Shown here one piece after another: positions 25,506 through 37,334 of a stretch of DNA of 64,000 nt. Position 1 is the stretch's first letter. Each line of letters opens with the position of its first letter. The notes under the pieces were generated by a model. The model searched no databases. It worked only from the letters and a program-made list of their open reading frames with translations, and was not told the origin of the DNA. The stretch is from positions 44,681,847 through 44,745,846 of the forward strand of contig CP154954.1 of assembly GCA_039621445.1 (NCBI GenBank), given 5' to 3'. Both the position numbers and the translations under genes were made by a program. Origin of the DNA: Euglena gracilis (Eukaryota > Euglenida > Euglenophyceae > Euglenales).

Positions 25506-26503
25506 TCCCCCCCCAAGGAACAAAGATGAACCCAGGCAGAGAAGCAAAATGATGTGGGCCAAGCCAGGTGCATGGGCAGTGCGTTCATTGGGATGGTGGT
25601 GCTTGAGGCAACGGTGAAAAGAGATGATGTCTACCTTTTTTTAGGTCGAAATTCTCTTCTGTTTCGACTCGACTTCAACCATTCGATCCAAAGATTTCCT
25701 TCCTCCTCACCCCCCCCCTCGCGGTGCCTCTCCTCCAACCTGCAGATTTGGGCCCTAAAGTTGGCTTCAGCCTAAACTTGCGATCTTGGCCAGCATTTGC
25801 CCATTGGGGAGGTGTGGCGTGGCATAGGTGCAAACGCCTCAGCGTGGGCTTTGCACCCAAACAAGCACACAGAATTCAGTGCGAAATGGTAAAGGCCTGC
25901 TTTCCTCAGATGTAATGATGCTACAGGTGATGAAGAATTCTTTCCAGCAGGGTGAGGAAAGCGATCCAAACAAAGGCATCATCCCATGAATTCAACCACA
26001 ACATCATAATGTCATCCAATTTTGCAAAAAAAAACACAAGGTTGAATTTGTTTGCCCCAGATTACGTTAATTGGTTGCAACAATGTTTTGGAGTAGGCGG
26101 TGTCTGGTGTCAAAAGCCTGAAACCGGCAGAGCCACGGAAAGGCGTGTGCGGTATTGATAGTCGCCCTCCTCGTGGACCGCCCTAAACAATTGCCGGCCA
26201 CTGAATATGGTGTTGCCGCCGCCGAGCAGAAGCATCGATTCGAAGCCACCAAACCCAGGCATCAGTGCCATTGTTGGTGAGATGAAGGTGCCGCAGGCTT
26301 CATTTCATCATATACGGGTATCCATCATATCATAAAGCAACGAACGTTCAGGGAGTGTCTCGTGTGGTTCACCCCTCCTCAACGCTCGCTACGTTCCATC
26401 CCCCACATCTTTGCCAACAGGTGTGGGCGTGGGTGGGCAAATTTTTCAGCAATACAAGGACCATTGTCAAGCCGCCGACATTGCCCACTGCGGCGACATT
26501 GCA
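25506..26503. other. No gene recognised
   Basis: Composition falls from GC-rich to AT-rich here. No exon-like block or repeat family was identified. Confidence 0.4.
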
Positions 26504-27600
26504 TCATTGCAGAGGACGGTTCTTAGGATCCTCCAACCTACCCCACTCCAACCGCCACTCAACCCGCCCACTAGGACTGCCAGTGCTTTGATTCAAAATT
26601 TGCTGGTTTCCCATTTGTAATTCCTGAAAATTCTCCCAGGTTTGAATGAAATATTCCTCTGGGATTTCAAAATCTGAAGAAAAATCCTCAAAATACTCTG
26701 GGTTTGCAGTTTTCTGCAGTTTTTCCATCAAAACGTCTGTGAATTTTATGATGTAAAGAGCATTTTCTGAGAAAATTTCAGTCATGATGGAATCTGTCTG
26801 AGATCCTCGGTTGAGAGAAAACCTGGGGTTGGAACACGGAAATTGTGAGGCATTTCTTCCCACTCATTTCCTCTCCGTGGTGGGGAACTACCTGTGAGAA
26901 ATGGTGTGCCAACTAGGAAACGGGACCCTCCCCATCATCATGGACAGGCTCCATTCAACAAGATTGTGGGGGCACCTGGATTTTGGAGGTTCTGCAATTT
27001 GTGTAAGATTTTGGGTATGACTTTCAGAGGAAATGGGAACAGAATCATTTGAAATATTGGGCAAGTCAGAACCTGTGGTCTTGGGCGTTGAAGACGTCGG
27101 AGATGCCACCTGCTTTCCAGAAAAAGAACGCTTCTTTGAAGGGGAACCCTCCCGACCGTTGGATTTCCCCCCTTTTCTCTCCGCCCCCACCGATCGAGAA
27201 CGTCTGTATGAGGTTTGGCTGTGATTGTGCCTGATGTGCAAAGCTGCGAAACAGTCAAAAATTACAATGGAAAAGAATTCAATGATTCCACTGTTTTGGT
27301 TCGGGTTCGAGAAAATGAACCAACCTTGGGTGTCGAAGACATTTTCCGTCTTGTGACTTCAAAATTGGCACTCAGAGATCGGCAAGACTTGATGCTAAAC
27401 CCGGAATTTGAAAACAATTTCAAATTCCGTCTCACTCAATTTTGTGACCCTTGTGGGTTTCTTCCCAGTGAAAATCATCACAAAATTTTACATAATGGCT
27501 GTGGTGGTTGGCTGTGGATAATTCATTTGAACGGTTGGGTGGCTGGTTTTGATCCGTTCTTCCTCATCGGTAATCCAATGCACAATAAAAGGAGGCATTT
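26504..27600 (-). pseudogene. Degenerate minus-strand ORF series, possibly retroelement ORF1-like
   Basis: Read on the minus strand from 27600: a frame starting MPPFIVHWITDEEERIK, broken by a TAA and then continuing with VTKLSETEFEIVFKF; a shifted frame near 27400; a Ser/Arg/Lys-rich frame at 27241-26888 (RRSRSVGAERKGGKS); and an acidic frame at 26863-26504 (EYFEDFSSDFEIPEEYF). The order of a folded segment, a basic Ser-rich linker and an acidic tail recalls LINE ORF1 or gag-like proteins, but no CCHC knuckle or reverse transcriptase is visible. The plus strand is also open at 27215-27613, so the sense strand is uncertain. Confidence 0.25.
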
Positions 27601-27609
27601 TTTCGATGA

Positions 27610-27840
27610 GTAATCTTTTCACCTCCCCCTCACTGTGTTTGCCGGTCCCACACCCTGTGGGCGGTCGCCCCCGCGACCGGCGAGTCCCGGTGGGCCGAGG
27701 GCCCGGGGGGGGTCCCCGCCGTCGTGGATGACCACCGACAGCCAGGGGGTGGGTGTTTCCGGGGCGGGGCCTGTGCTTTCTCCGGGGTTTGGTGGGCTGA
27801 AGTCAACCCCCGTTTTTTCACCCAGGTGGTTTCAATAACC
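27610..27840 (+). other. GC-rich island, possible exon
   Basis: A frame reading VAPATGESRWAEGPGGVP is GC-rich like the exons elsewhere and lies between AT-rich regions. No family recognised and no boundary supported. Confidence 0.25.
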
Positions 27841-28946
27841 AGTATGTATTGCAATTTCAAAGTCCACCAACAAAGTCCACACTTCAAAAAGTTTACCAAG
27901 TTTGCATTTGTCCCCTGCAACCTTTTAACCTTTTGGGGGGTATGCAATCGCCGCACTGCAAGGAACTCAAACGGATGGGAGTGATGAAGCTGTTTATTCT
28001 TTGCACCGGCACAGGGAATGTTTCAGGAAATGATTTTCCACCAATTGTTTTGTTGGTTTGCCCATTGTCACAAGATGAAAAGGTATTTTTACAGGAACAA
28101 AAGAGACCAAAGACCATGAAATGGGAGGTCCTAACAGAAACTGCATTTCGAACAATCAAAATTCCAGCAACCAAAAGTTTAGGGATTACTGAAAGTGGTC
28201 AAGATGCTCGGGTTGCAAAGCTCACCAACATGTGTCCTGATTGTTCAAAGATTGTTTTCAGAAAGCAAAAAGAATGACAACGCTGTTTCTGTGATGGCAA
28301 AATCAGCAAACGTTTTATTGGACCGTGTGGGGAAGAAGCGTCATACAACAGGCACACAAAGACCACACCAGCCCACAGTGGCCATATTCATTATCCCAAG
28401 CAAAAGGGTACACCTCTTTGCTGGACCACAACAAAGGCTTCAAAAGAAGTGGCCAAATTCAGTGATATTTTGCCACAATTTTGTGTGCTCAAATCTTCTT
28501 CATGGTTGTCAGTTTTTTTGTCGATCAACAGCAGAGAATTCTATCATAAATAATCGAATTGGGACCCGGAGTTTAAGGCTGCAACAAAAACATGAGAAAG
28601 GACAGTGGGCATTGCCTGTTTGTGGTATTATTATCAAATTATAATCATTATGAAAGTACCACACTTGATGGTGAATAAAAATACAAACATAATTATAAAC
28701 ATTATTATAAATTATTACATTATTATAAATGTAAATATAAATCTAAGTTCAAATTTACGTATACGTATAAACATAAATACGAATACAAATATAAACATAA
28801 ATATAAGTATAATATAAATATAAATATATAAATATGGATATGAATATGAATATGAATGTATTGTCAATATTTTAATGTAAATACAATGTGAATATGAATT
28901 GAATGTGAATGCAAACATAAACCTGTACATGAATATGAGTAAAAAC

Positions 28947-29971
28947 CCCCCAAATATAAAGCCACCCCCGGCTTTATATTTGGACGGGAGTTCGAGACCC
29001 TCAGGGGGGGCTTTATATTTGGGGGGGGGGGAATCAAACTCTTTTGGGAGGCCTCTATGACCTTCGGCGGTCTTCAATTGTGGCCAGATACTGTCATAGG
29101 AAAAAAATAACATCCGGAAAAAATAACATCTAAGCCCCTTTTAGATGTTATTTAAGCAGATGTTATTTTTTCTTCATTTGCTCCAGAAATGAAATGAAAA
29201 TAGATAGGATGGATAAAATGGAAACGATGTGGGATGGGAAAAAAAACGAACGACTGTGGCAATCATTACTAAATGATGAGGCTGTCCATCAAGCTTGCAT
29301 TCAAACAGTCCTTTTAATCAATCCGTTTCATGGGTTATGCATTTCATACTCCCACACCGGATGTTGCTTGTTTGTGCTGGGATGCACTCAGTGTCAACTG
29401 CCTCGTTCAGTCAATTTCCCCGTTGTAGTGCAGCCTTTTCCAATCTGGGTTGCGTGATTCCAACTCTTGCAAACATACAGCCCCAAGAGGATGCGCGGAC
29501 ACAAGCCAGATACCACATGCTTCAAAGCCTTGGAGCTGCAAATGCAGCTGATGAGCTTCTGACTGTTTGGCCTCAGATTCACCAGCCCTTTGCACAAGCA
29601 CTGTGCGTTGTCGAAATAACCTGTTCGCTTTGCCTTGGCTTTATGCATTTGGCAAGCCTCTCTGGATGTTATTTATTCAGATGTTGTTTTTTCCAGATGT
29701 TATTTTTTCCGGATGTTATTTTTTCCTATGACAGTACCAAATTTTATGCCAAATTTTTGTTGCGTATTTCCTAAAATGTGCACTCATTGTCAAAAATGGT
29801 GCATTTCTGGCGAAAAAAATGGTGTATCCACCCAAAAGTTTTCTACTTTTTCCTGAACAGAGCCAATGTTCGGCTGCACATCATGGGGGGGGGGGGCTTT
29901 ATACTTGGGCGGCATAACCAAACTCCCTGGGGGGCTTTATATTTGAGGGGGCTTTATATTTGGGGGGGGGG
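28947..29971. mobile_element. CCCCAAATATAAAGCC-ended element, host of a nested element
   Basis: Left CCCCCCAAATATAAAGCCAC and right GGCTTTATATTTGGGGGG are inverted repeats inside AT-rich DNA of copy A. Additional internal copies of the motif occur at 28969, 29009 and 29931. Most of the interior is the TA-flanked element 29091-29734. No transposase. Confidence 0.6.
29091..29734. mobile_element. TA-flanked inverted-repeat element (Tc1/mariner-like MITE)
   Basis: Left CTGTCATAGGAAAAAAATAA and right TTATTTTTTCCTATGACAG, with TA immediately outside both ends (29089-29090 and 29735-29736). Subterminal ATGTTATTTTTTC repeats extend the inverted repeat to about 75 bp. An 87-codon frame at 29194-29457 shows no transposase motif. 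Nested in the element at 28947-29971. Confidence 0.72.
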
Positions 29972-30680
29972 GTATAATACAAGAATAAAGATATAAATAT
30001 ACGCAAAATATAAATGTAAACAGAGACGTCAATACAAATATGAATTCAAATATGAATACAAATATTTAATTATAAATTATTCTGCATTTATATCATAAAT
30101 GTACAATGTATGATGCACAAAAAATATAATAAAATATAAATGCATATGTCATATGCATGTAAAATGTTTTTTATGTTTATACAGGGTATCTGATATTAAA
30201 AGAGGGCCATTAACAAGAAGCAAAGTGTTTTTCCACAATAAATTTCAATTTCAATTTGAGCTTTTCTATGCGAATTTTATCAATAAATCTGTTCCGCAGG
30301 GGTAAATATAAAAAGTGGCTGGCATTTTCTGGTCCAATTGACCGAGAGTATTTAGTTTCTTCTTTTTTTTTCATTTTGGTTTCTGATCTGTATTTTTTCG
30401 AATTAAAAAGAGTGGAGAGGTGTATGGCACACCGGTGAAGAAGAGGTCATCCGGGACCTCTTCCCGTTGTTTTTTGTCGTTTTCATGAAGGCCAGCAAGT
30501 GATTTCAGCAACAGGATCATGGAACCAATTTGGTCTCGTTTTTGGCACAGTTTTAGGCTTAATATTTGCCCTAAGTGCCTTACACAAAACTTTAATCATA
30601 TTATTGACCCTGTCAAACCCTCCAATCATATCATGAACGTCAGAACAATCCCAGAGGAAACGTCAAGGTCAAACATGAAG

Positions 30681-31109
30681 CAGGGCGTAAGAAAATCGCG
30701 AAGAAAATTTGACCCCGGGGGGGTCCAGCTAGCCAGCAGTCTTTTTACAGCCCGGGGCCACCCTCCCCCCCATTCAAGAGTTGTATTTATTTTTTTCCAG
30801 CCTCCTGAAGGGCACCCGGACAGTGACGGATTTTTCGCTTTTCGGGGGTGCAAAATGGCAAAATGGGTCGGGTTTGGGCTGCCCAGCTCAAATTTTCGGT
30901 CAAAAAATCTGTGTTTTTTTTTTGCATAACTGGCAGTTTTTTGGGCATTTTGCAGTTTCGATTCTTTGGTAAGCGGTCCATCACCAGTCGGGCCCAGTTC
31001 CAGCCCTGGGAGGGGGGGGTCAGCCGGCACCTTTTTCCCATCCAGCCCAAAATTTTTAGCCTTTGTGCTGGTGACACCCCCCCGGGGGGAGTCACTAAGC
31101 AACGCCCTG
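30681..31109. mobile_element. CAGGGCG-family element in copy A
   Basis: Left CAGGGCGTAAGAAAATCGCG contains a consensus-like donor GTAAGA. Right CACTAAGCAACGCCCTG contains an AG acceptor. Flanks ACATGAAG and ATCTGAAG match 6/8. The interior matches 38098-38523 throughout, so the insertion predates the segmental duplication. Confidence 0.68.
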
Positions 31110-31611
31110 ATCTGAAGGGAACCCCGATTTTAACAAGCGATCCAATTTGTATGATGTATGGTCTACTATGGGTCAAGTTGCATGAGGACTGCATATTGAA
31201 TCATCATGAAACGGATCCTGAGAATAAAGATATCAATCAACCCACTGCCCAACAGCAGCCAAGAAATGAAGAGCAGATAAAATTATATGCACAATAGTTA
31301 CCTTTTTGTCACCCCCAGTTTCAGATTCCTGGATCACAAAAGAAATTTACCATTAACGCTGGATCATCTCAAGCTTCGAGTGCCCTAAAAGCGCCAGAAA
31401 AGGAATACTGCATGTTTTGACAAAAGAAACAGGTGTGGAGAGCCATCCAAGAGCTCAGAAACAACAGCTTCGTTCGGTGCCAGAGATCCATCCCCACGAC
31501 AGATGAGTGAGCAACCCATGGGATGCACAGAACTCAAACGGCCAGGAGCGTTGTGAACAGTTTTATGGGAAGCAAGCAAACCATTGCAAATTTGGGAAGT
31601 CCACGTGCGAG

Positions 31612-32145
31612 CAGGGGGGGGGGATGCAACTTGCATAATTTGCATTTTTTTTTGCATAATCAGGTTTTTCCGGAATTTGCATTTTTTTGCATTTTTTGCA
31701 TTTTTTGCATAAAATATTTTTCCCTGGAAAAAATTTTTGTAGTTGGTCGTCATATGTTTGCATTTTTTTTGCATTTTTTTTGCATTTTTTGCATAAAATA
31801 TTTTGTCCTGGAAAACTTTTTTGCAGTTGGCCGCCATATGTCATGTTTTGTCTCTGGTCCCTCTGCAGTTTCCTGAGGTTTTTGGGGTCTCAGTGCTTGC
31901 TGTTGTCTTCCAGGAGGTCTTCTTTGTGAATCATTGACAGGTGTACACCGGCATTGTCACATGTCTATGGATTATAGGCAGCAACTCTGTTATATTCCAT
32001 CCTTTTCTCAGGGTTTTCTCAGGTTTTTTTTTGCAAGTTGCATTTTTTTGCATTTTTTTGCATTTTTTGCATTTTTTTTGCATTTTTTGCATTTTTTTTG
32101 ACTTGCATAATTTGAAGGGCCAAAGTTGCATTTCCCCCCCCCCTG
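31612..32145. mobile_element. TTTTTTGCA-rich element with an empty-site counterpart
   Basis: Ends CAGGGGGGGGGGATGCAACT and AGTTGCATTTCCCCCCCC...CTG are inverted repeats. GTGCGAG flanks both sides (31605-31611 and 32146-32152). Copy B reads CCACATGCGAGTCACTGG without the insertion (39014-39031), so B is a natural empty site. The interior has (TTTTTTGCA)n arrays at 31636-31800 and 32030-32100. Confidence 0.85.
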
Positions 32146-32600
32146 GTGCGAGTCACTGGGCGAAGGGAGTCCCCCACCCAGGATGTGTAGAGGGAGGCCG
32201 ACCGCCCAAGTCAAGGCCACATTGGGGATTGGGCCTCGACCCCTGACAAATGGGCACACCCCCCCCGGCCCTCGGCGGCGGTTGCATTGCATTGCCTCGG
32301 GTGGGTGGATGAGATGAGACCCCCGTCTGGACCCCCATCAGCTGCTCCACGAGCTGGGTCCAGTACGTCAACGCGAGACGCAACCTCTACTGCAGAATCA
32401 CATAAAATCCAACTTGAAGAGCGACAAGGCGATATGGAAAAATTGGCATTGTGTTTTTGAAGAGGTGCTTGACGAGTTTGCAATTGAGTGAAAGCGATGG
32501 GGAGCAGCCGGGGAAAGCATTACTGAGATGAAAACGTCTGCGACACCTTGAGTCAAGTTGGGACCGGGGTGGGTTCACTGCTTGTCGAGGGTAGAGGTAA

Positions 32601-33012
32601 GAAATAGAGTGTAGAGGCATCACTGTGGAGGATTCTGGGTGGAAGAAATAAGTTTGTTTATCTCTCCCATTAACCCAAAACCCAAAATTTAAAAAAAAAT
32701 GCAGATTGAGATATTTTTGATCAAAGTTCTGCAAATGACATCTTTTCAGGTCCAAAAAAACTAAATCTCCTATTGAGGAGAATAGAATAATTCCAAAAAT
32801 AAGTAATAATACGAAAGTAATAAAGGAACAGAGGACACATCAGCGAGAATTTCAGGGGTTAGGGTCAGGGTCAGGGATAGGGTTGGGGTTAGGGTTAGGG
32901 AGCTGGGGAAATCCCTGTTTGAAGTTAGGGTAAAGGTTACCCTTCTTCCGGGAAGTGATGAAGTTGTGGCTGTGGAGGCCAGTCGACCGACTGGCACCGC
33001 CGCCCTGCCCGC
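32601..33012. other. No gene; internal TTAGGG-like repeat
   Basis: GGTTAGGG, GGGTCAGGG and GGGTTGGGG words at 32857-32905 resemble a degenerate TTAGGG telomere array. The rest is unrecognised. Confidence 0.5.
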
Positions 33013-33188
33013 CCGATGACAGCCCAGCCGAGCGGTGCAGGTTCGGGGTTGCACCTGCAATGGGGCAAGCTACCCCCCCCCCCCCCCCCCCCCACCCCCC
33101 CCCCCAGTGCGGGGGGGTTTTGGTGGGGTTGGGGGGGGGGGGGGGGGGGGGGGGTGGGGTGTGGGGGGGGTGTCCCCCCCCCCCCCCC

Positions 33189-33224
<36 letters not shown>

Positions 33225-33310
33225 ACCCCCCCCTCCCGGCACCGCCCCGATGACAGCCCAGCCGAGCGGTGCAGGTTCGGGGTTGCACCTGCAATGGGGC
33301 AAGCTACCCC
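33013..33310. repeat. Duplicated 63-bp block around a long C/G homopolymer region
   Basis: GATGACAGCCCAGCCGAGCG and its following 40 bp occur at 33013-33075 and again at 33249-33310. Between them, about 33076-33235 is almost only runs of C and G, capable of i-motif, G-quadruplex and hairpin folding. Assembly length here is doubtful. Confidence 0.85.
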
Positions 33311-33327
33311 CTGCCCCTGGGGTGGTA

Positions 33328-33737
33328 AACCCCCCCCCAAATAATACCCCCCCCGGGGTATTATTTTTTCGCCCGAAGTCCCGGCCCGAGGGGGGGGTAT
33401 TATTTGGGGGGGGGGGTATTATTTTTCCAAAATTTTCGAAATTTTCCGAAGTCCCGTAAAACCCAAAATAGCACCCAAAACCGCCCTTTGGGGTCATTTT
33501 TTTGCACTTTCTTGTGAAATTTACCATTTTTGGAGGTCAGATGAGCCAGAAAAATCCATTTTTTCCATAATTTGTTGTCAGAAATTGTGATTTTTACCTA
33601 CATTTTCAGGTCAAAAATCCGGGCCTTCGGCCCGAAACCAGGGGGGGGGGGTATTATTTCGGCGGCCGAAGTCGGACCCCAAGGGGGGGGGGGTATTATT
33701 TGGGGGGGGGGTATTATTTGGGGGGGGGGGGTTTACC
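33328..33737 (-). mobile_element. AAATAATACCCCCC-family element, copy 2
   Basis: Inverted relative to 11952-12337. Ends GGTAAACCCCCCCCCAAATA and TATTATTTGG...GTTTACC. The core carries GGTCAAAAATCCGGG, CAGAAATTGTGATTTT, GAGCCAGAAAAATCC and AAATAGCACCCAAAAC, the complement of copy 1. Confidence 0.75.
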
Positions 33738-34342
33738 GGGTAAGAGGAAGAAGAAGCACGTCCCTATGCGTGACAGGAAGTCTTCCCTTTCTCCGCCCCC
33801 AGTTGTTTAAGATGCACGATCGACAGCAGGAAGGTGGTAGTGGTTGGTTTTACAGTTCACCCGCATTGGTCACCCGCATCAGTTGTCAATGTTTAGTATG
33901 CAAACCGCATTTTGTATGTAAAAAAAATGATTGGAAAGATTTGTTGGAATTCAAAGCTAGAAAAAAAGCTCAGCAGGTTCAGCTGTAGGTGACAGTTTTC
34001 CAATGCGACCAGTCGGGGGGAAGAAGTCCTCCTGGTAGGAAGACACAAATCTCAGATGTTCTAAAATGCAGAAAAATGTCTGAAAAATGCCATATGTGTG
34101 TCCGCTCCATGAGGTTGTCGCCTTCCCGCCAAGGAAGTTGTCTCCTTGCTCATTGGTTTGTTGCTGAGAAGTTTTCATTGAGGTTTGTTTTTGCTGTTGT
34201 GTCAGGTAACAACTTCCAGAAGGTTAAGATCCACAGGGATATTCCTGTCAACAAATTTGCTGAAATATTTTCCATGGTAATAACGCTGACAATAAAGGAC
34301 CGCCAATCGAAGAATGCAGCACTGCTGCCTGTCGGACTGGAC
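33738..34342. other. No gene recognised
   Basis: Mixed sequence with short frames lacking motifs. Ends at the TSD of the element at 34343. Confidence 0.4.
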
Positions 34343-34619
34343 CAGGGGTTTTTTTAGTCGTGGACCCCCGGGGGGGGGGGTAGGAGTGGTGGGTCCCGCC
34401 GGGCCCCCCCCCCCCCCCCCGGGAGGGTCCCCCCGGAGGGGGGTGGGATATACTTTTCGGCGCCGAAGGCGCCGAAAAGATGCTATTTTTAGCACTTTTC
34501 GCGATTTTTCGGCCATTTTTTGTGGGTCCCCCGGGGCCCCCCCCTGCGGGGGGCCCCCCCCCAGGGGGTGGGTGGGTGGGGGGGACCCCCCTCCCCCCCC
34601 AATCTTAAAAAAAACCCTG
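34343..34619. mobile_element. CAGGG element with perfect 8-bp TSD and hairpin core
   Basis: Left CAGGGGTTTTTTTAG, right CTTAAAAAAAACCCTG. GACTGGAC flanks both ends (34335-34342 and 34620-34627). Central palindrome CGGCGCCGAAGGCGCCG at 34457-34473, with C/G homopolymers either side. No ORF. Confidence 0.85.
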
Positions 34620-35084
34620 GACTGGACCAATGGCTCTTCTTGAAATGAGCCTTGTGGGGTGCTCCTAAAAAAAGATGATTTTTAAATGTCAAAGAGGTTG
34701 TTTTTCAAAGTTTAACTTCGGTGCAAGGAGCACAAACGGATGGGAGTATTGAAATTGTTCTTTGCACTGGCACAGGGTGCCGTTTCAGGAATTGATTCTC
34801 CACCTAATTTTGTGCTCTCAAATCTTGTCATGGTTGTCATGGTTGTCTAGATAGATATAAATATAAATACAAACATAAGGATGATTATAAACAGCATTCT
34901 AATTATAAATGCAAATACAAATGTAAATGTAAATATAAAGATAAATAAGATAAAAATATGAATGCAAATATAAATGGAAAGGTCAATATTAATGTAAATA
35001 CAATTTATTTGCATGTGAATATTTATATAAGCATGAATATGAATACAATCATAAACCTGAAATATGAACATGAATATGAATACC

Positions 35085-37334
35085 TCCCCCTGAATAGAAG
35101 CCCCCCCTGAATCTGTGAATAGTCCCCCCCCCCGATAGGAGGCCGCTCCCCATGGATTATCTGTCAATTTGGCACTACCCTGCCCTATTTGACAAACCAG
35201 GTGATCACAGGCATAGATAGAGGAATACCCAGTATCCTGATCTCGGTATATACACTGTCCTCCCATCTTTCTTTAGGTGCCAATAACAATGTGACTTAGT
35301 GACTTAGATTATCATCTAGCAAGAAACTTGGTACAATCCGTAATGAACCCAACTGCCTGGGTGATCACAGCCGCTACCCACACGGGCGGCGGCTTCATAT
35401 GAAGCGTATTCCCGCTGCCTCCAGTAAAAGCAAAAAGTAGGCTGTCACTGGCAGGGAACCACAGGCCGTATGTGGAGGGGGTGGGCAGTCCCCGCCGCCT
35501 GCGGCTTTTGCTGGCCATAACCAGCGGCAGCCCACAGAGGAAGTTCAGTTAAAACACCTGAATGCGTGTGGTGGCTTTGTAGTACTTTGTGGTCACAACA
35601 CTCGGTATGAACAAACACCATCACGATTGAAGTCGTAGGTGAAGCGGTTTTCCGCTTCATTGTATTCCGTTTGACATATAACACTGTGTTCCATCATGAT
35701 TTTGGCAATAAAAACTCCGCTGAGGTCATGGTTGCTGAGGACTTCTCATGGACTCGATGAACTCAGCGCAAGTGTCGTACCAAAGGCGGAGATACGTGCA
35801 CGACGAAATGCGGTGGACCAATCTTGTCTTCGGTCCACCACTGTTTCCTCATTCCTACACTCAGGTCATATCAATACGATTGTTGTTCTGTTCATGGTAC
35901 ATGCCACCGGTAAACAGTTATGTACCTCGTGAGTGACATTAAGCATTTTGGACACCTTATTAAAATGAAGCGGAAAACCGCCTCCTGTTCATTCTGCCAT
36001 TGTATTTTGGCAGGTCTCGTGAGCATTAGAATGTGATGCGTGATGTTGTTAACCGTTTAACGTTTGACTGAACCACAACATGCAATATGCAAGGTTCATC
36101 GTACAGTACGTAACGTTTATGTATTGTGAAGAATGGGGAGCCTGGACTGTACGATCGCCTGCCTGGTCCAGCAAAAGCCGTAACCGAACCCCTGACGGCT
36201 GGGCACCGTTCAGGGGTACGGGGAGGTGAATTGGACCCGGTCCAGCCTCTCCCCTTTTTGGCAAATTTTGTCAAATATGCAAAGTAAGCAGAAAACCGCT
36301 TGGTTCACTTTCGTCGCGTGCTTTTCGTGGACCTACGCATTTGTCCCGCGTACTACTTAACCCCCAAACTGCCATGTGCACCACAAACCCCAAATGTTAG
36401 TTCTACGTTCAATCTAGGCATAAAATCATTTTGTCTCCGGCAGTGCAAGGCGGGGAGCCACGGGGCTGCCGGGTGCCTGCTTCCGCCGCTTGCGGCCCCG
36501 GCAGCCCACAGCAACAACCGGCACCGACGGTGGCCAACGTCGGTGTCAGGTAAAGCTGATCATGAAGGCAGAACGTGGTCTCTCCTCTTTTTCATTCTCT
36601 AAAGCATAAACTGTACTTCTGTTTATGTTAGCTTGACGTAACGTCAGGTCTATTTGCATCGATGAAGCGGTATTCCGCTTCATTATGCATGTGAATTTAT
36701 TTTCTTACGTAGATTTCAGTGGTGGGTCTACACATTTGCACATATATACATACCCGCATTATGTACACGTCCGTAACCAAGACAGTTGTTGTAGTTTGTT
36801 GGTTGTTCATAAGTGCATATTTTCAGCTACATTTTGCTGTTGGGTATTTCTTTGTTTTTCTTCGCAAAATAAATTGTAAAAATTATGCAAGCGGTTTTCC
36901 GCTTCATCTGTTTTTTGATCACAAACGTTTAAAAAATTTGGACGCCAAGTACAACTCGAAAATTTTGGCTGTTTTTGAGATGAATTTTTGTGCATTCTAG
37001 GTTACACGCCAGTCGAATTTTTCATGGGCAATTTACGCCGCCTATGTTTGGACGCCAAGTGCTTTGGCTTCTTCAGCCATTGGTTAAATGACGGTTGGGT
37101 GAGTTTACGTTTAAGCATCCACAAGAGTGTACCCCCCCCTGAATAGAAGCTCCCGGGGACTACTATTCGGAACGTTGGTTGTAGACCCACAAAGAAATTT
37201 CTTCGATAAGGCTCGGACCCCCTGGTTTCGACCAAATTCCGAATAGTGACCCCACCCCCCGAACAAGAGCCCCCCTTCGGTTTTCAACCAACGTTCCGAA
37301 TAGTAGCCCCCGGGGGCTTCTATTCAGGGGGGGG
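35085..37334. mobile_element. CCCCTGAATAGAAGCC-ended element, expanded copy
   Basis: Ends CCCCCTGAATAGAAGCCC and GGGGGCTTCTATTCAGGGG. Right-hand internal palindrome at 37132-37334: CTACTATTCGGAACGTTGGT repeats inverted as ACCAACGTTCCGAATAGTAG. A shorter relative lies at 43627-44168. No coding region seen. Confidence 0.62.
35171..37053. mobile_element. Inferred insertion carrying a hairpin array
   Basis: Absent from the relative at 43627-44168, where the complement of CTGTCAATTGAGAC runs directly into the complement of CAAGTGCTTTGGCTTC. Inside are dispersed palindromes TGAAGCGG-N4-CCGCTTCA at 35639, 35966, 36661 and 36887 with a degraded one at 36286. TTTGGACGCCAAGT occurs at 36938 and 37047. 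No ORF longer than about 100 codons and no family recognised. Confidence 0.5.

Larger units (their letters stand above)
27950..32600 (+). repeat. Large dispersed repeat, copy A
   Basis: Diverged copy of 34720-39560. Shared blocks: CAAACGGATGGGAGT at 27968/34735, ATAAATA-rich DNA at 28640-28940/34850-35080, TTTTCTATGCGAATTT at 30261/37640, CGTCAGAACAATCCCAGAGG at 30638/38060, the element at 30681/38098, 31110-31611/38524-39017 and 32146-32480/39018-39330. Frames in 27849-28640 (for example CPDCSKIVFRK) are unrecognised and largely missing from copy B. Each copy carries different nested insertions. Confidence 0.8.

Noticed and set aside
35280-36600. Structured non-coding RNA genes such as tRNA or snRNA
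   Set aside because: Hairpins are present, but no cloverleaf, A/B boxes or conserved snRNA motifs were found.
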